Of a DNA stretch of 36,113 nucleotides, positions 6,709-15,000 are shown piece after piece. A model generated the notes under the pieces. That model did no database searches. It saw only the letters and a program-made list of their open reading frames with translations, and was not told the DNA's origin. The stretch spans positions 1 through 36,113 of the forward strand of contig CAMHPC010000011.1 in the NCBI GenBank assembly GCA_946186945.1. The letters run 5' to 3'. Numbering within the stretch: the first letter of the stretch is position 1; the number at the start of each line of letters is the position of its first letter. This DNA is from an uncultured Prevotella sp. Lineage in GTDB: Bacteria > Bacteroidota > Bacteroidia > Bacteroidales > Bacteroidaceae. A program made the position numbers and the translations under genes.

Positions 6709-9312
6709 ATGGATAGGTCTGTTTATCTCTCGCATACAAGAGGCGTATTGCTCGGGGTGGTTCTGCCTCTCTTGCTCGCTCTCTTACCTGCACTCTCAGT
6801 GGCTCAGGGATTGCCGCGCATTCGCAATTTCACCAATAAGGAGTATGGGGCGCACAATCGCAATTTTGATATTACCATAGGTGATGACGGCACTGTGTTT
6901 GTGGCCAATTTCGAGGGACTGCTCTATTATGACCGTGCACAGTGGCGTGTCATACACACTCCAAATATCAGTCGCATCACTTCCCTCTACCGCTCTGCCG
7001 ACAATACGGTATGGGTGGGTGGACATGATTTCTATGGTCGTATTCTGCGCAATGCCAATGGTTCCCTGGCTCTTGAGAAGATGCAGCGAGCACAGGTGCC
7101 CGATGCAGTGCAGCACAACGAGGCTGATAGTGTGATGCTGCAAGATGTGCTGCAGACTCTCAATATCGGACAGGATATGGTGGTGAGGGTAAGAAATGCC
7201 AAGGGTATAGAGGTGACTGACCGTTCCGGACGTCTGCTCTACTCCATAAACGAGTCTAATGGCCTGTGTTCTGACCAGGTGGCTAAGGTGGCATACGATG
7301 GGCACGGACTGCTGTGGGGCGCTACGGTGCACGGGGTGTTCTGCATCGAACTGCCTTCTGCTTATTCCTATCTCGCTCCTAAGGATGGTGTCAGTGGCGA
7401 GGTGCATGCCATAACGCTGTTCGATGGCTCTGTGTATGTGGGAGGCAGCAATGGACTGTATGTGGTCAACGGACAGAAGGCTGTGCGCATACCTCAGATA
7501 AACAATGTGTGTTGGGCGCTCTGCCATAGTGAGGGCGCTCTGCTCGCTGCCACTTCCAGTGGTGTATACCGTATAGCGAAGGGTGGGGGCGTGTCGCGCA
7601 CTACTCCTAATTCTGCTACTGCGGTCATGGCTGATGGCGACAAGGTGTATGTGGGCGAACCCGATGGGGTGTATATGTACGTCGGATCGCGTATGGTGGA
7701 AAAGGTGAATAACATGCCGCTGGTCACAAATATATCACTTGCCGGCAACGGACAACTGTTCATGATGAATGTACATGGACAGACATCACTGCCCGGTCAG
7801 CACAATGCAACTGCTGTCTCCTTCACGGATGATACGGGCATTTCATGGAATACTGACGAACTGGGTAAACGACTATCGGCTTACAAGGGGGGACAGCGTA
7901 TCGCTGATTTCGACAGACTGCTCGCTCCTCTGGCTGATGTCTCTGTGGGTGCCATTTTCAGGCAGGGCAACAGTCTGTGGGTGGGTTCAGATGAATTGCT
8001 CACTATCATTCAGACTGACAAGGGCTATCTCGACTCGCTCGCCGCTCATCCTGCTATGCGCTTCCGGCAAATCGTGATGAGGGGCGACAGTGTCATATGG
8101 GGAGGATTTGGCAAAATGCCTTATTCTCTGCCCGATATAGACAGTGACTACCGACACCTTTGGTTCTCATACGCGCTGCAGTATGCGCCTCTCTCAGGAC
8201 GTACTCTGTACAGATACCGACTGAATGATGAACCGTGGAGCCAGTGGTCGGAAAACAATAACGTGGAATTTCTCAACCTGCCATACGGGTCGTTCACCCT
8301 TTCTGTGCAGGCGAGACTGGCCAACGGCTCTCTCTCTGAAGTGGCGTCTGTCAGTTGGAGAATACAGTTCCCGTTCTTCATGCGGTGGTATATGCTGGTG
8401 CTCTATTTCCTGCTCTTCGTCTTGCTGGTGTATGCTGCCTTCAGATACCGACTCATCCGTCTGAGACGCGACAAGAAAAAACTGGAACTCGTGGTGAGAG
8501 AACGTACTGATGAGGTGGCAAGACAGAAGGATGAACTGCTCAGACAGGAAAAAATGGCATCGGTGGGTAAACTCACCAAGGGACTCATCGACCGTATACT
8601 CAACCCCATGAACTATATCATCAACTTCTCTAAAATGTCGGCAGAACTCGCCAGGGACGTCAAGGCAAATGTGGAAGACAACAAAGAGGGGATGAACAGG
8701 GAGGACTATGACGATACGCTGGATGCACTACACATGCTCAGCGACAATCTCAACCTTATCGACCAGTACGGACAGAACACCTCGCGTATACTCAAGGCGA
8801 TGGAGGAGATGCTGAAAGACAGAACTACGGGTTACAAGAATTTTGATCTGCTCCCTGTCCTGCAACAGATGGAGAGGGTGGTGGCAAATGTCTATGCTGC
8901 TGATATAGAGAAGTATCACATACGGGTGTCCTTCTCGCTCCCCTCGGAACCAATGACTGTGTATGGCAGTGCCGACCTGATTAGTCAGACGTTGATGGGA
9001 CTGCTGTCAAATGCTGTGTATGCAGTGGTCAGAAGGGCACAGAAAACTCCTTATGATGCACTGGTGTCGCTCTCTGCACGCGATGAACAGGGCAGATATG
9101 TATCTGAAAACGGGGTGGGTATCGAACAGACAATCTTGGATAAGATCTTCGACCCCTTCTTCACTACCAAGACCACAGGCGAGGCTGCTGGAGTGGGCTT
9201 GTATCTCGGTAAGGAAATCATACAAAACCACCAGGGCGACATCTCCGTGCGCTCTGAGAAGGATAAGTTCACGGAGTTTACTATTTCTCTCCCACATATC
9301 TCTGTGTCATGA
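6709..9312 (+). CDS. Propeller sensor with degenerate histidine kinase domain
   Basis: An 867-residue membrane sensor. Signal peptide about 1-33; periplasmic beta-propeller repeats of the Reg_prop type (for example TVWVGGHDF, VYVGGSNGLYVV) to about residue 470; a Y_Y_Y domain (about 485-553); a membrane helix (about 556-578); a coiled linker (RERTDEVARQKDELLRQ); then a HisKA/HATPase-like region. The layout resembles hybrid two-component sensors of Bacteroidetes, but without receiver or AraC domains. The H-box reads GLIDRILNPMN: the expected phospho-accepting His is D628 and the next Glu is R629. The ATP-binding part keeps LLSNAVYAV (N box) and a Gly-rich GVGLYLG, but the G1 motif is ENGVGI instead of DNGxGI. 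Autophosphorylation on His is therefore not expected. It is 8 nt after the WD40 gene and overlaps the soluble kinase gene by 4 nt (ATGA). Confidence 0.88.
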   Translation: MDRSVYLSHTRGVLLGVVLPLLLALLPALSVAQGLPRIRNFTNKEYGAHNRNFDITIGDDGTVFVANFEGLLYYDRAQWRVIHTPNISRITSLYRSADNTVWVGGHDFYGRILRNANGSLALEKMQRAQVPDAVQHNEADSVMLQDVLQTLNIGQDMVVRVRNAKGIEVTDRSGRLLYSINESNGLCSDQVAKVAYDGHGLLWGATVHGVFCIELPSAYSYLAPKDGVSGEVHAITLFDGSVYVGGSNGLYVVNGQKAVRIPQINNVCWALCHSEGALLAATSSGVYRIAKGGGVSRTTPNSATAVMADGDKVYVGEPDGVYMYVGSRMVEKVNNMPLVTNISLAGNGQLFMMNVHGQTSLPGQHNATAVSFTDDTGISWNTDELGKRLSAYKGGQRIADFDRLLAPLADVSVGAIFRQGNSLWVGSDELLTIIQTDKGYLDSLAAHPAMRFRQIVMRGDSVIWGGFGKMPYSLPDIDSDYRHLWFSYALQYAPLSGRTLYRYRLNDEPWSQWSENNNVEFLNLPYGSFTLSVQARLANGSLSEVASVSWRIQFPFFMRWYMLVLYFLLFVLLVYAAFRYRLIRLRRDKKKLELVVRERTDEVARQKDELLRQEKMASVGKLTKGLIDRILNPMNYIINFSKMSAELARDVKANVEDNKEGMNREDYDDTLDALHMLSDNLNLIDQYGQNTSRILKAMEEMLKDRTTGYKNFDLLPVLQQMERVVANVYAADIEKYHIRVSFSLPSEPMTVYGSADLISQTLMGLLSNAVYAVVRRAQKTPYDALVSLSARDEQGRYVSENGVGIEQTILDKIFDPFFTTKTTGEAAGVGLYLGKEIIQNHQGDISVRSEKDKFTEFTISLPHISVS

Positions 9313-10124
9313 ATGATAATAATCTTTTAAAACAGCAGTTGCAGAAACAGGAGAAACTCTCTGCACTCGGATTGATGTGTGCCGGCATAGTACACGAAAT
9401 ACAAAATCCGCTCAATTTCGTCATCAACTTCAGTAAGTTGTCTGCTTCGCTGCTCGATGACCTATCGTCTCTGCTTGGCGAGTGTGAAGGCAGCATGACC
9501 GATGATATGAAAGACGAGGCTGCGGATATCATGGACAGTCTCAAACAAAACCTCGCTATCATCAGCGACAACGGACAGAGGGCTACTGATATCGTGCAGA
9601 GCATCTTGATGCTTTCAAGAGGAAAGGAGGATGAGTATGTACGCGCCGATGTGTGTAAGATAGTGAAGGAGTATGTGTGGTTGGCTTATCATGCCATGAG
9701 AGCCAATCACAGTGAGTTCAATGTGACTATCCACGAACACTATGATGATAATGTGCCCCTGGCTGAGGTCGTGCCGCAGGAAATAAGCAGGGCGGTAATC
9801 AATCTGATGAATAATGCCTGCTACGCTGTGTGGAGCAAGGCTAAAGAACATGCCGACTATTCACCGGAAATCAATGTGACGGTGTCTGCCACAGATGGCC
9901 TGCTCAGTGTATCTATTGCTGACAATGGCGTGGGCATGAGCCAGGAGGTGCAACGACAGTTGTACGATGAGTTCTTTACTACCAAACCTATCGGCGAGGG
10001 CACCGGACTGGGTATGGGTATCACACGGCGGATTATCGAGGATAAACACCATGGCACGCTCTCATTCTCTTCTGTTCTGGGCGAAGGCTCTACTTTCTAT
10101 TTCTCTATTCCTCTCAATCCATGA
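9309..10124 (+). CDS. Soluble sensor histidine kinase
   Basis: A 271-residue cytoplasmic kinase with no signal peptide, membrane helix or sensor domain. After a short coiled start the H-box (GIVHEIQNPLNF) places the phospho-acceptor at H29. The HATPase domain has INLMNNACYAV (N box), ADNGVGM (G1), FFTTK (F box) and GEGTGLGMGI (G2), all canonical. Its start resembles the kinase end of the upstream sensor (QEK..., then NP-x-N-x-x-INFSK-x-SA), so the two are paralogues and may pair. The inferred role is to be the active catalytic partner of the sensor and to phosphorylate D58 of the receiver-phosphatase. It overlaps the genes on both sides by 4 nt (ATGA). Confidence 0.92.
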   Translation: MNDNNLLKQQLQKQEKLSALGLMCAGIVHEIQNPLNFVINFSKLSASLLDDLSSLLGECEGSMTDDMKDEAADIMDSLKQNLAIISDNGQRATDIVQSILMLSRGKEDEYVRADVCKIVKEYVWLAYHAMRANHSEFNVTIHEHYDDNVPLAEVVPQEISRAVINLMNNACYAVWSKAKEHADYSPEINVTVSATDGLLSVSIADNGVGMSQEVQRQLYDEFFTTKPIGEGTGLGMGITRRIIEDKHHGTLSFSSVLGEGSTFYFSIPLNP

Positions 10125-12634
10125 AGATACGTATCCTTTTCATATTGATAGCGTCCTCTGTACTCTCGTTCATGCCGGTCATGGCACAGGATGATGCTGA
10201 AATGCGACAGTTGTACGCGCAGGCGGAAGGCGACTATGCCATCGGACGTATAGAGGCTGCCCGAGACTTGCTGCTCAGTCACCTCAGCGATTTGCGTGGC
10301 TCTGTGCGAGAGAGTGCTCTACGTCTCATCGCTCTCTGCTATCTGGCTCGATTCGACTCGGACAAGGCTGAACAGTATGCCAGAATGTTGCTTGAAGAAG
10401 CACCTTACTACACGCCTTCGGCACAAGATCCGCCTCTGTTTGCCGATATCATTGCCGATTTCAAGGCTGGTATGATGAACACCGTCACTACGGCTTCCAG
10501 TCAGGCGGAGTCGCTCGCCGAGGTGCCGGTGCCTGTCACTCTCATTACCGAAGAGATGATTGGTGATTGCGGAGGTAGAAATCTGCAAGAGGTGCTGGCT
10601 GCATACGTGCCAGGCATGAACCTCATAGACTGTAATGACGATATCAATATCGCCATGCATGGCATTTACAGCAACTCGCAGGAGAAAATTCTAATTATGC
10701 TCAACGGGCACCGACTCAATAGTTACGCTACAAATATCGCCGCACCCGATTTCAGTATCTCTCTCGAGAAGATCAAACAGATAGAGGTGCTGCGTGGACC
10801 GGCTTCTTCGCTCTATGGCGATGTGGCTCTCACTGCTGTGGTCAATATCATAACAAAACAGGGTATAGAGGTGGATGGCATACAACTCAAGGCTGCTGCT
10901 GGCAATCACGGTCAGGTGTCTGGCTCGGCGGTATTCGGAAAAAGATACTTCGATTTAGACCTCTTGGTGTGGGGAAGTGCATACCGCAATAGTGGTGAGA
11001 AAAGAAAGGCACCCCAGGAGAGGGCTGCCGAGAGCGAATTCGGTATGCCTGCCGAGAATATCTGGCTGGGAAGGATAGGTAGTAAACCGTCTTACGACTT
11101 CGGACTACAGGTGGCATGGAAAAACTGGCAACTGCTCTACGACTCTCACTTCTCGCAGGTGGTGGCACCCTTCACTCTCAGTTCACTGGCTCTCTCATAC
11201 GACCACGATAGGTATACCACTCATAATGGTATCTTCCCAAGTTTCGCAACAAACACTCAGCATGTGGACCTGGGATACCAGTTCGATTTTCGCAATCTCG
11301 GCGTGAAACTCTCTGCCACTTACGACAAGGCGGATTTCACGCAGTATCAGGTGGTCAACGACCTGCCAATGACGGTTATCGGACCCTATCTCAACCTGCC
11401 CGAGGAAGTAGCGAAACTGTTTACTGCCCACGGTGGAACGTCACGGTTTATCAACGGACAGGAGCAAAACCTTGGTTTTCAGGCTAAGGGCAATTTCAAC
11501 TATACCATTGGCTCCTCTCATAAAGGGTCGCTGGCTTTCGGGGCAGAGTTCAGACACTTCAGACTCGATGACCTGCGATATCAGGTGGGCTATAATTTCG
11601 ATTGTATGAAGGAAGAAAGTCCGTTGGTACGCTCATGGGGCAAAGGTCTGGAGAACAGTGCCGATGTATACCTGCAATTCAAACACCAGTGGCATTCGCT
11701 TATCTTCAACGCCGGACTGCGCTATGACTATAAACACAGATTCGACCACTCGCAGGTAAACGAGTTCTCACCACGTGTGGCTCTGATATGGTTGCGCCCC
11801 AAATGGCAGGTCCGACTCAGTTATTCTAAGTCTTATGTCGATGCGCCTTTCATCTACAGAAAAGAGAATATCTTGCCAAGTATCCTGATTGGTGAGTCTG
11901 TGGACAATGTTAAGAGTCTGTTGCCAGAAAGGGTGCACTCGCTGCAACTCTCGCTGGGCGCGAACAACTGGATAAAAGGTCTGACTCTCGAGTTGAACGG
12001 GTTCTACAATGATGCTACCAATCTAATTATGACTCGTGTGGTGCAATATGAAAACGGTGGCGAGAACAAAACCGTGGGGGCGGAGTTTATGGCAGGTTAT
12101 AAGTCGAAACGATTTACAGCCAACTTCAACCTTACACTCACTCATACTTTCAAGGCAAGGATTATCAAACTGGATGATGCTGTACAGTATGTCTCTGACT
12201 TCAATTCTGAAATCAACGACAATAACAATACTCCGCTCGTAGTTTCCAATGCTGTCGTGGCATGGAATGCAACAAAACACCTGAAACTACACTCGCACCT
12301 ACTCTTTGAAAGCAAACAGTATTCGTATAATACCGATATGACGGTACTCATACAGATAGACAAACTGCTCGAAGATGCAGCGGGCTCTCATGGAATGGGG
12401 GCACGCTATATAGGCGATAAACTGAAACCGCTGCTCGACAAGATGATTTTCAAAAAGGAAATACCGGCAAAGGCTATTCTGAACCTCGGAGCCGACTATG
12501 AACTTGGGCGCCTCTCTTTCGGAGTTAATATTCACAATCTGTTCAATACCAAATACAACCGCAGCGGAATGAACACTAACCTAATTCCACAGATGGGAAG
12601 GTGGTGGCAGTTCTCAGTGGCTTATCGACTGTAA
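10121..12634 (+). CDS. TonB-dependent outer-membrane receptor with N-terminal helical repeat
   Basis: An 837-residue receptor. Signal peptide about 1-22; a helical, TPR-like stretch (about 25-110, containing YAIGRIEAARDLLLSHL and LIALCYLARFDSDKAEQYA); plug domain (about 135-245, with NLQEVLAAYVPGM, IEVLRGPASSLYGD and AVVNIITK); a beta-barrel to the C-terminus, ending GRWWQFSVAYRL. It imports an unidentified ligand through the outer membrane using TonB energy. The helical extension replaces the carboxypeptidase-regulatory-like domain common in SusC-type receptors; no SusD partner is present. Its ATG overlaps the kinase stop (ATGA), so it is translationally coupled to a signalling operon. The extension could contact the periplasmic propeller of the sensor; that is an inference. 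Confidence 0.9.
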   Translation: MKIRILFILIASSVLSFMPVMAQDDAEMRQLYAQAEGDYAIGRIEAARDLLLSHLSDLRGSVRESALRLIALCYLARFDSDKAEQYARMLLEEAPYYTPSAQDPPLFADIIADFKAGMMNTVTTASSQAESLAEVPVPVTLITEEMIGDCGGRNLQEVLAAYVPGMNLIDCNDDINIAMHGIYSNSQEKILIMLNGHRLNSYATNIAAPDFSISLEKIKQIEVLRGPASSLYGDVALTAVVNIITKQGIEVDGIQLKAAAGNHGQVSGSAVFGKRYFDLDLLVWGSAYRNSGEKRKAPQERAAESEFGMPAENIWLGRIGSKPSYDFGLQVAWKNWQLLYDSHFSQVVAPFTLSSLALSYDHDRYTTHNGIFPSFATNTQHVDLGYQFDFRNLGVKLSATYDKADFTQYQVVNDLPMTVIGPYLNLPEEVAKLFTAHGGTSRFINGQEQNLGFQAKGNFNYTIGSSHKGSLAFGAEFRHFRLDDLRYQVGYNFDCMKEESPLVRSWGKGLENSADVYLQFKHQWHSLIFNAGLRYDYKHRFDHSQVNEFSPRVALIWLRPKWQVRLSYSKSYVDAPFIYRKENILPSILIGESVDNVKSLLPERVHSLQLSLGANNWIKGLTLELNGFYNDATNLIMTRVVQYENGGENKTVGAEFMAGYKSKRFTANFNLTLTHTFKARIIKLDDAVQYVSDFNSEINDNNNTPLVVSNAVVAWNATKHLKLHSHLLFESKQYSYNTDMTVLIQIDKLLEDAAGSHGMGARYIGDKLKPLLDKMIFKKEIPAKAILNLGADYELGRLSFGVNIHNLFNTKYNRSGMNTNLIPQMGRWWQFSVAYRL

Positions 12635-12660
12635 ATTATTCATCAAACCGATTTAAACTT

Positions 12661-13293
12661 ATGAAAACTTATCTTGTATCATTGGCTGCTTTGCTGGCTC
12701 TGGCATCATGTGGCCCTTCAAGCAAAGACAGTGAGACATCATCGCAGGGCGGCGCTAATCACGTCGTCGAGGCTATCATGACGCGTACCAGTATTCGTAG
12801 TTATACAGCGCAGACTGTAGGCAACGACACTATTGAAATCTTGTTGCGTGCAGGCATGGCAGCACCCACTGCGGTAAACAAACAACCGTGGCATTTCGTG
12901 GCTATCACCGACAGGGCGAAACTGGACAGTATCGCTGTGGCTAACCCTAATGCAGGAATGGCAAAGGAGGCACCGCTGGCTATCGTTGTCTGCGGTGACA
13001 TGAACAAGGCTCTCGAGGGTAACGTTCGTGACTTCTGGATACAAGACTGCTCGGCTGCCACGGAGAATATTTTGCTGGCTGCACATGCTCTCGGACTCGG
13101 TGCCGTGTGGACAGGACTGCACCCTAATGATGAACGGGCCAAGGCTGTCAGCGAACTGCTTAAACTGCCCGACTCTCTCGTGCCACTCTGCGCCATCATC
13201 ATCGGACACCCGGCAGAGTCGCCTGAACCAAAGGATAAATGGCTGCCGGAAAATGTGTCGTATAACGTCTACGGTGGGAAACAAAGTAAATAG
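12661..13293 (+). CDS. Nitroreductase-family lipoprotein
   Basis: A 210-residue protein. A lipoprotein signal peptide with lipobox LASC (Cys about residue 17) is followed by a short Ser/Gly linker and a nitroreductase fold. Visible motifs are the FMN-binding RTSIRSY (about 41-47), AGMAAPTAVNKQPWHF (about 69-84) and the GLGAVWTG segment near 148-155. Family members are flavin-dependent NAD(P)H oxidoreductases and usually cytoplasmic. The lipid anchor implies a periplasmic or surface location. The start at 12661 gives a proper signal; the frame is open further upstream into the receptor gene. It follows the receptor by 26 nt and ends before a strong hairpin, so it is probably the last gene of the operon. 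Confidence 0.85.
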   Translation: MKTYLVSLAALLALASCGPSSKDSETSSQGGANHVVEAIMTRTSIRSYTAQTVGNDTIEILLRAGMAAPTAVNKQPWHFVAITDRAKLDSIAVANPNAGMAKEAPLAIVVCGDMNKALEGNVRDFWIQDCSAATENILLAAHALGLGAVWTGLHPNDERAKAVSELLKLPDSLVPLCAIIIGHPAESPEPKDKWLPENVSYNVYGGKQSK

Positions 13294-13318
13294 TGTTGTC
13301 CCTACTGCTCTAAAGAAA

Positions 13319-13353
13319 AATCGGACCTCATTCCAAGCGAATGAGGTCCGATT
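13319..13353. terminator. Bidirectional hairpin terminator
   Basis: AATCGGACCTCATT pairs perfectly with AATGAGGTCCGATT (14 bp) around a 7-nt loop. It sits between the convergent nitroreductase and ferritin-like genes. The A-rich left flank gives a U-tract on the minus strand, so it should serve the ferritin-like gene at least. Confidence 0.85.
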
Positions 13354-13381
13354 GTCTATGGTCATGTCTTTTTCTTTGTGA

Positions 13382-13837
13382 TTATACCTGGGTGAACAGC
13401 CAGTTCTGCTGACCTATGCATTCTATCATATCCAATGCTCCCTGACTCCAGTAGAGGTCCTCTTCCTCATCCTTCAGATATGCTACCATAATCTCGTATG
13501 TGGTAGGATCATTTATCAATCCTTCGCAACATTTGTAAAGCATGTCAACACCTGCCTTCTGAATTTCCAGGTCGGCCTTGATATAGTCCACCGGATTGAG
13601 TATCAACTCACGGCTCTTGCAACCATCAAACTTTGCCTCACCGCCGAGGTCGATGATGCGGTCGACAAACTTCTCTACCCATCTCATCTCCTCGTTGAAG
13701 TGGTTGATGTATTTCTCACCGAGTTTTGTAAAACCCTGCGACTTGAATATCTGACCCTGCAACTTGTGTACCAGTGCTCCTTCGGTCAGACCAGTTGCAA
13801 AAAACTGTAATGCTTCAATTGATTTCTTTGCATCCAT
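13382..13837 (-). CDS. Ferritin-like (bacterioferritin-family) protein with altered metal ligands
   Basis: A 151-residue, all-helical protein of ferritin/bacterioferritin size, with no signal peptide. The helix-B motif reads NEEMRWVEKF (about residues 48-57) and helix D reads DEEEDLYW (about 123-130). In bacterioferritins these are typically EEMRHVE and EEEHIDW. Both di-iron His ligands are therefore replaced (W53 and D127), and the first-helix Glu is displaced (TEG around 18-20). A Cys pair (C103/C104) and C73 are additional. It may store iron without a standard ferroxidase centre, bind another metal, or be a structural relative. It is monocistronic; no obvious -7 element was found upstream. 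Confidence 0.7.
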   Translation of the reverse strand: MDAKKSIEALQFFATGLTEGALVHKLQGQIFKSQGFTKLGEKYINHFNEEMRWVEKFVDRIIDLGGEAKFDGCKSRELILNPVDYIKADLEIQKAGVDMLYKCCEGLINDPTTYEIMVAYLKDEEEDLYWSQGALDMIECIGQQNWLFTQV

Positions 13838-13950
13838 AATGATTTGTGATAGTTTATCGAATTTTGATTTCTTCTTCTCTCTACTTGTTGTAAGCGCTTT
13901 ATTATGAATATATTACACGTCGGGCATATTTAGATTCGTATTTGAATACC

Positions 13951-13981
13951 TTGTTCTATGTTCTCAATAAGTGTAATTTTG
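13951..13981 (+). promoter_or_regulatory. Promoter of the gene at 14024
   Basis: TTG (13951..13953) and TAATTTTG (13974..13981) are separated by 20 bp, a strong Bacteroidetes promoter. The ATG lies 42 nt downstream. Confidence 0.7.
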
Positions 13982-14023
13982 GCGAAAAAATAGAAATAAC
14001 ATAAACAAACAAATTGAATTTAT

Positions 14024-14830
14024 ATGAAGCATTTTTATCTCATTCTTCTGGCTTTCTGCTTCTGTGTAGCAGGCAAGGCACAAACTACTTTCACCGTAAT
14101 CAACAACAATCCTACGCAGTGGGCTGCATTGGCTCTCTATAACTGGGGCGATAATAGCGGCGAATCGCTCGGGGCATGGCCTGGCGTGGTGCTTTATGAT
14201 GGTACAACGGTTAATCCAGACAATAATGCCAATGTCACAGTGGTAAAAAGTGGTAATACTTTTACCATTACTCTCTCGGCTGCACTGCAGTTTGAAAACC
14301 TTATCATCAACAATAACAATAATGGTAGTCAGATGGACCTCACTGGTGTAGAGAGCGGTGCTTCATTTACTATACCTGCACCGCCCACTGAGTTCTACAC
14401 TTGCTATGTAGACGACCAGACAGGATGGGGAGGCAACAACCTCAAACTCTATGCGTGGAGTTCTGGACAGCCCGAACTCTTCGGCAACTGGAACTCTACT
14501 CTCTCTTTCGAACCCGAGACTGAGGTGATAGATGGCGTGACTTACAAGAAGTTCCCGTTTGCAAAAAACGATAATGTTTACCACCTCATCTTCTCCAATA
14601 ACGGTGCAGACGATGGGCGTGTGCTCTACGATATTGCAGCAGCAAACAAAGACTACTACCTCAAGGTGACTGCCTCTGAGTGTACCGAGGTGACCGTAGT
14701 CACAGGTATTACTACTGTCAGCAGTGACAGCAATGCTGATGCTCCCATCTATGATATTACAGGCCGACGCGTAAACCACAACTACCGTGGTATTGCTATC
14801 CAAAATGGAAAAAAGGTTATAATAAAATAA
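14024..14830 (+). CDS. Secreted protein with starch-binding-like modules and sorting-type tail
   Basis: A 268-residue exported protein. Signal peptide about 1-19, then two modules. The first (about 20-120) contains ALYNWGDNSGESLGAWPG. The second (about 128-220) contains LKLYAWSSGQPELFGNWNS and later HLIFSNNGADDGRVLYDI. This W-x-P-G followed by L-I-F-x-N-N-G pattern is typical of CBM26-like starch-binding modules. The last ~40 residues (APIYDITGRRV ... GIAIQNGKKVIIK) match the C-terminal tail seen on many Prevotella secreted proteins and resembling type IX secretion sorting domains. No catalytic domain is present, so it is probably a surface or secreted glucan-binding accessory. Monocistronic, with its own promoter and terminator. 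Confidence 0.7.
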   Translation: MKHFYLILLAFCFCVAGKAQTTFTVINNNPTQWAALALYNWGDNSGESLGAWPGVVLYDGTTVNPDNNANVTVVKSGNTFTITLSAALQFENLIINNNNNGSQMDLTGVESGASFTIPAPPTEFYTCYVDDQTGWGGNNLKLYAWSSGQPELFGNWNSTLSFEPETEVIDGVTYKKFPFAKNDNVYHLIFSNNGADDGRVLYDIAAANKDYYLKVTASECTEVTVVTGITTVSSDSNADAPIYDITGRRVNHNYRGIAIQNGKKVIIK

Positions 14831-14851
14831 TAGCATTCTACAAATTCTGAA

Positions 14852-14893
14852 TGCGGCACTTCGTAGGGATTACGGGGTGCCGCAGTCTTTTTC
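14852..14893 (+). terminator. Rho-independent terminator
   Basis: TGCGGCAC pairs with GTGCCGCA (14877..14884); the loop can extend the stem further (CGTA/TACG). It is followed by GTCTTTTTC, a usable T-tract, 22 nt after the stop of the secreted protein gene. Confidence 0.75.
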
Positions 14894-14961
14894 GCCTGTT
14901 CACGGTATGTCCCTCAAAGTAAAAAAAGTGTGTTTACAGTGGGAGCATACAATTTTTTTCT

Positions 14962-14969
14962 TAACTTTG
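14962..14969 (+). promoter_or_regulatory. -7 element for the genes at 15001-15700
   Basis: TAACTTTG matches TAnnTTTG, 31 nt before the ATG at 15001. No convincing -33 is present. Confidence 0.55.
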
Positions 14970-15000
14970 CCGACAATCTAATTTTATACAATATCTCATT

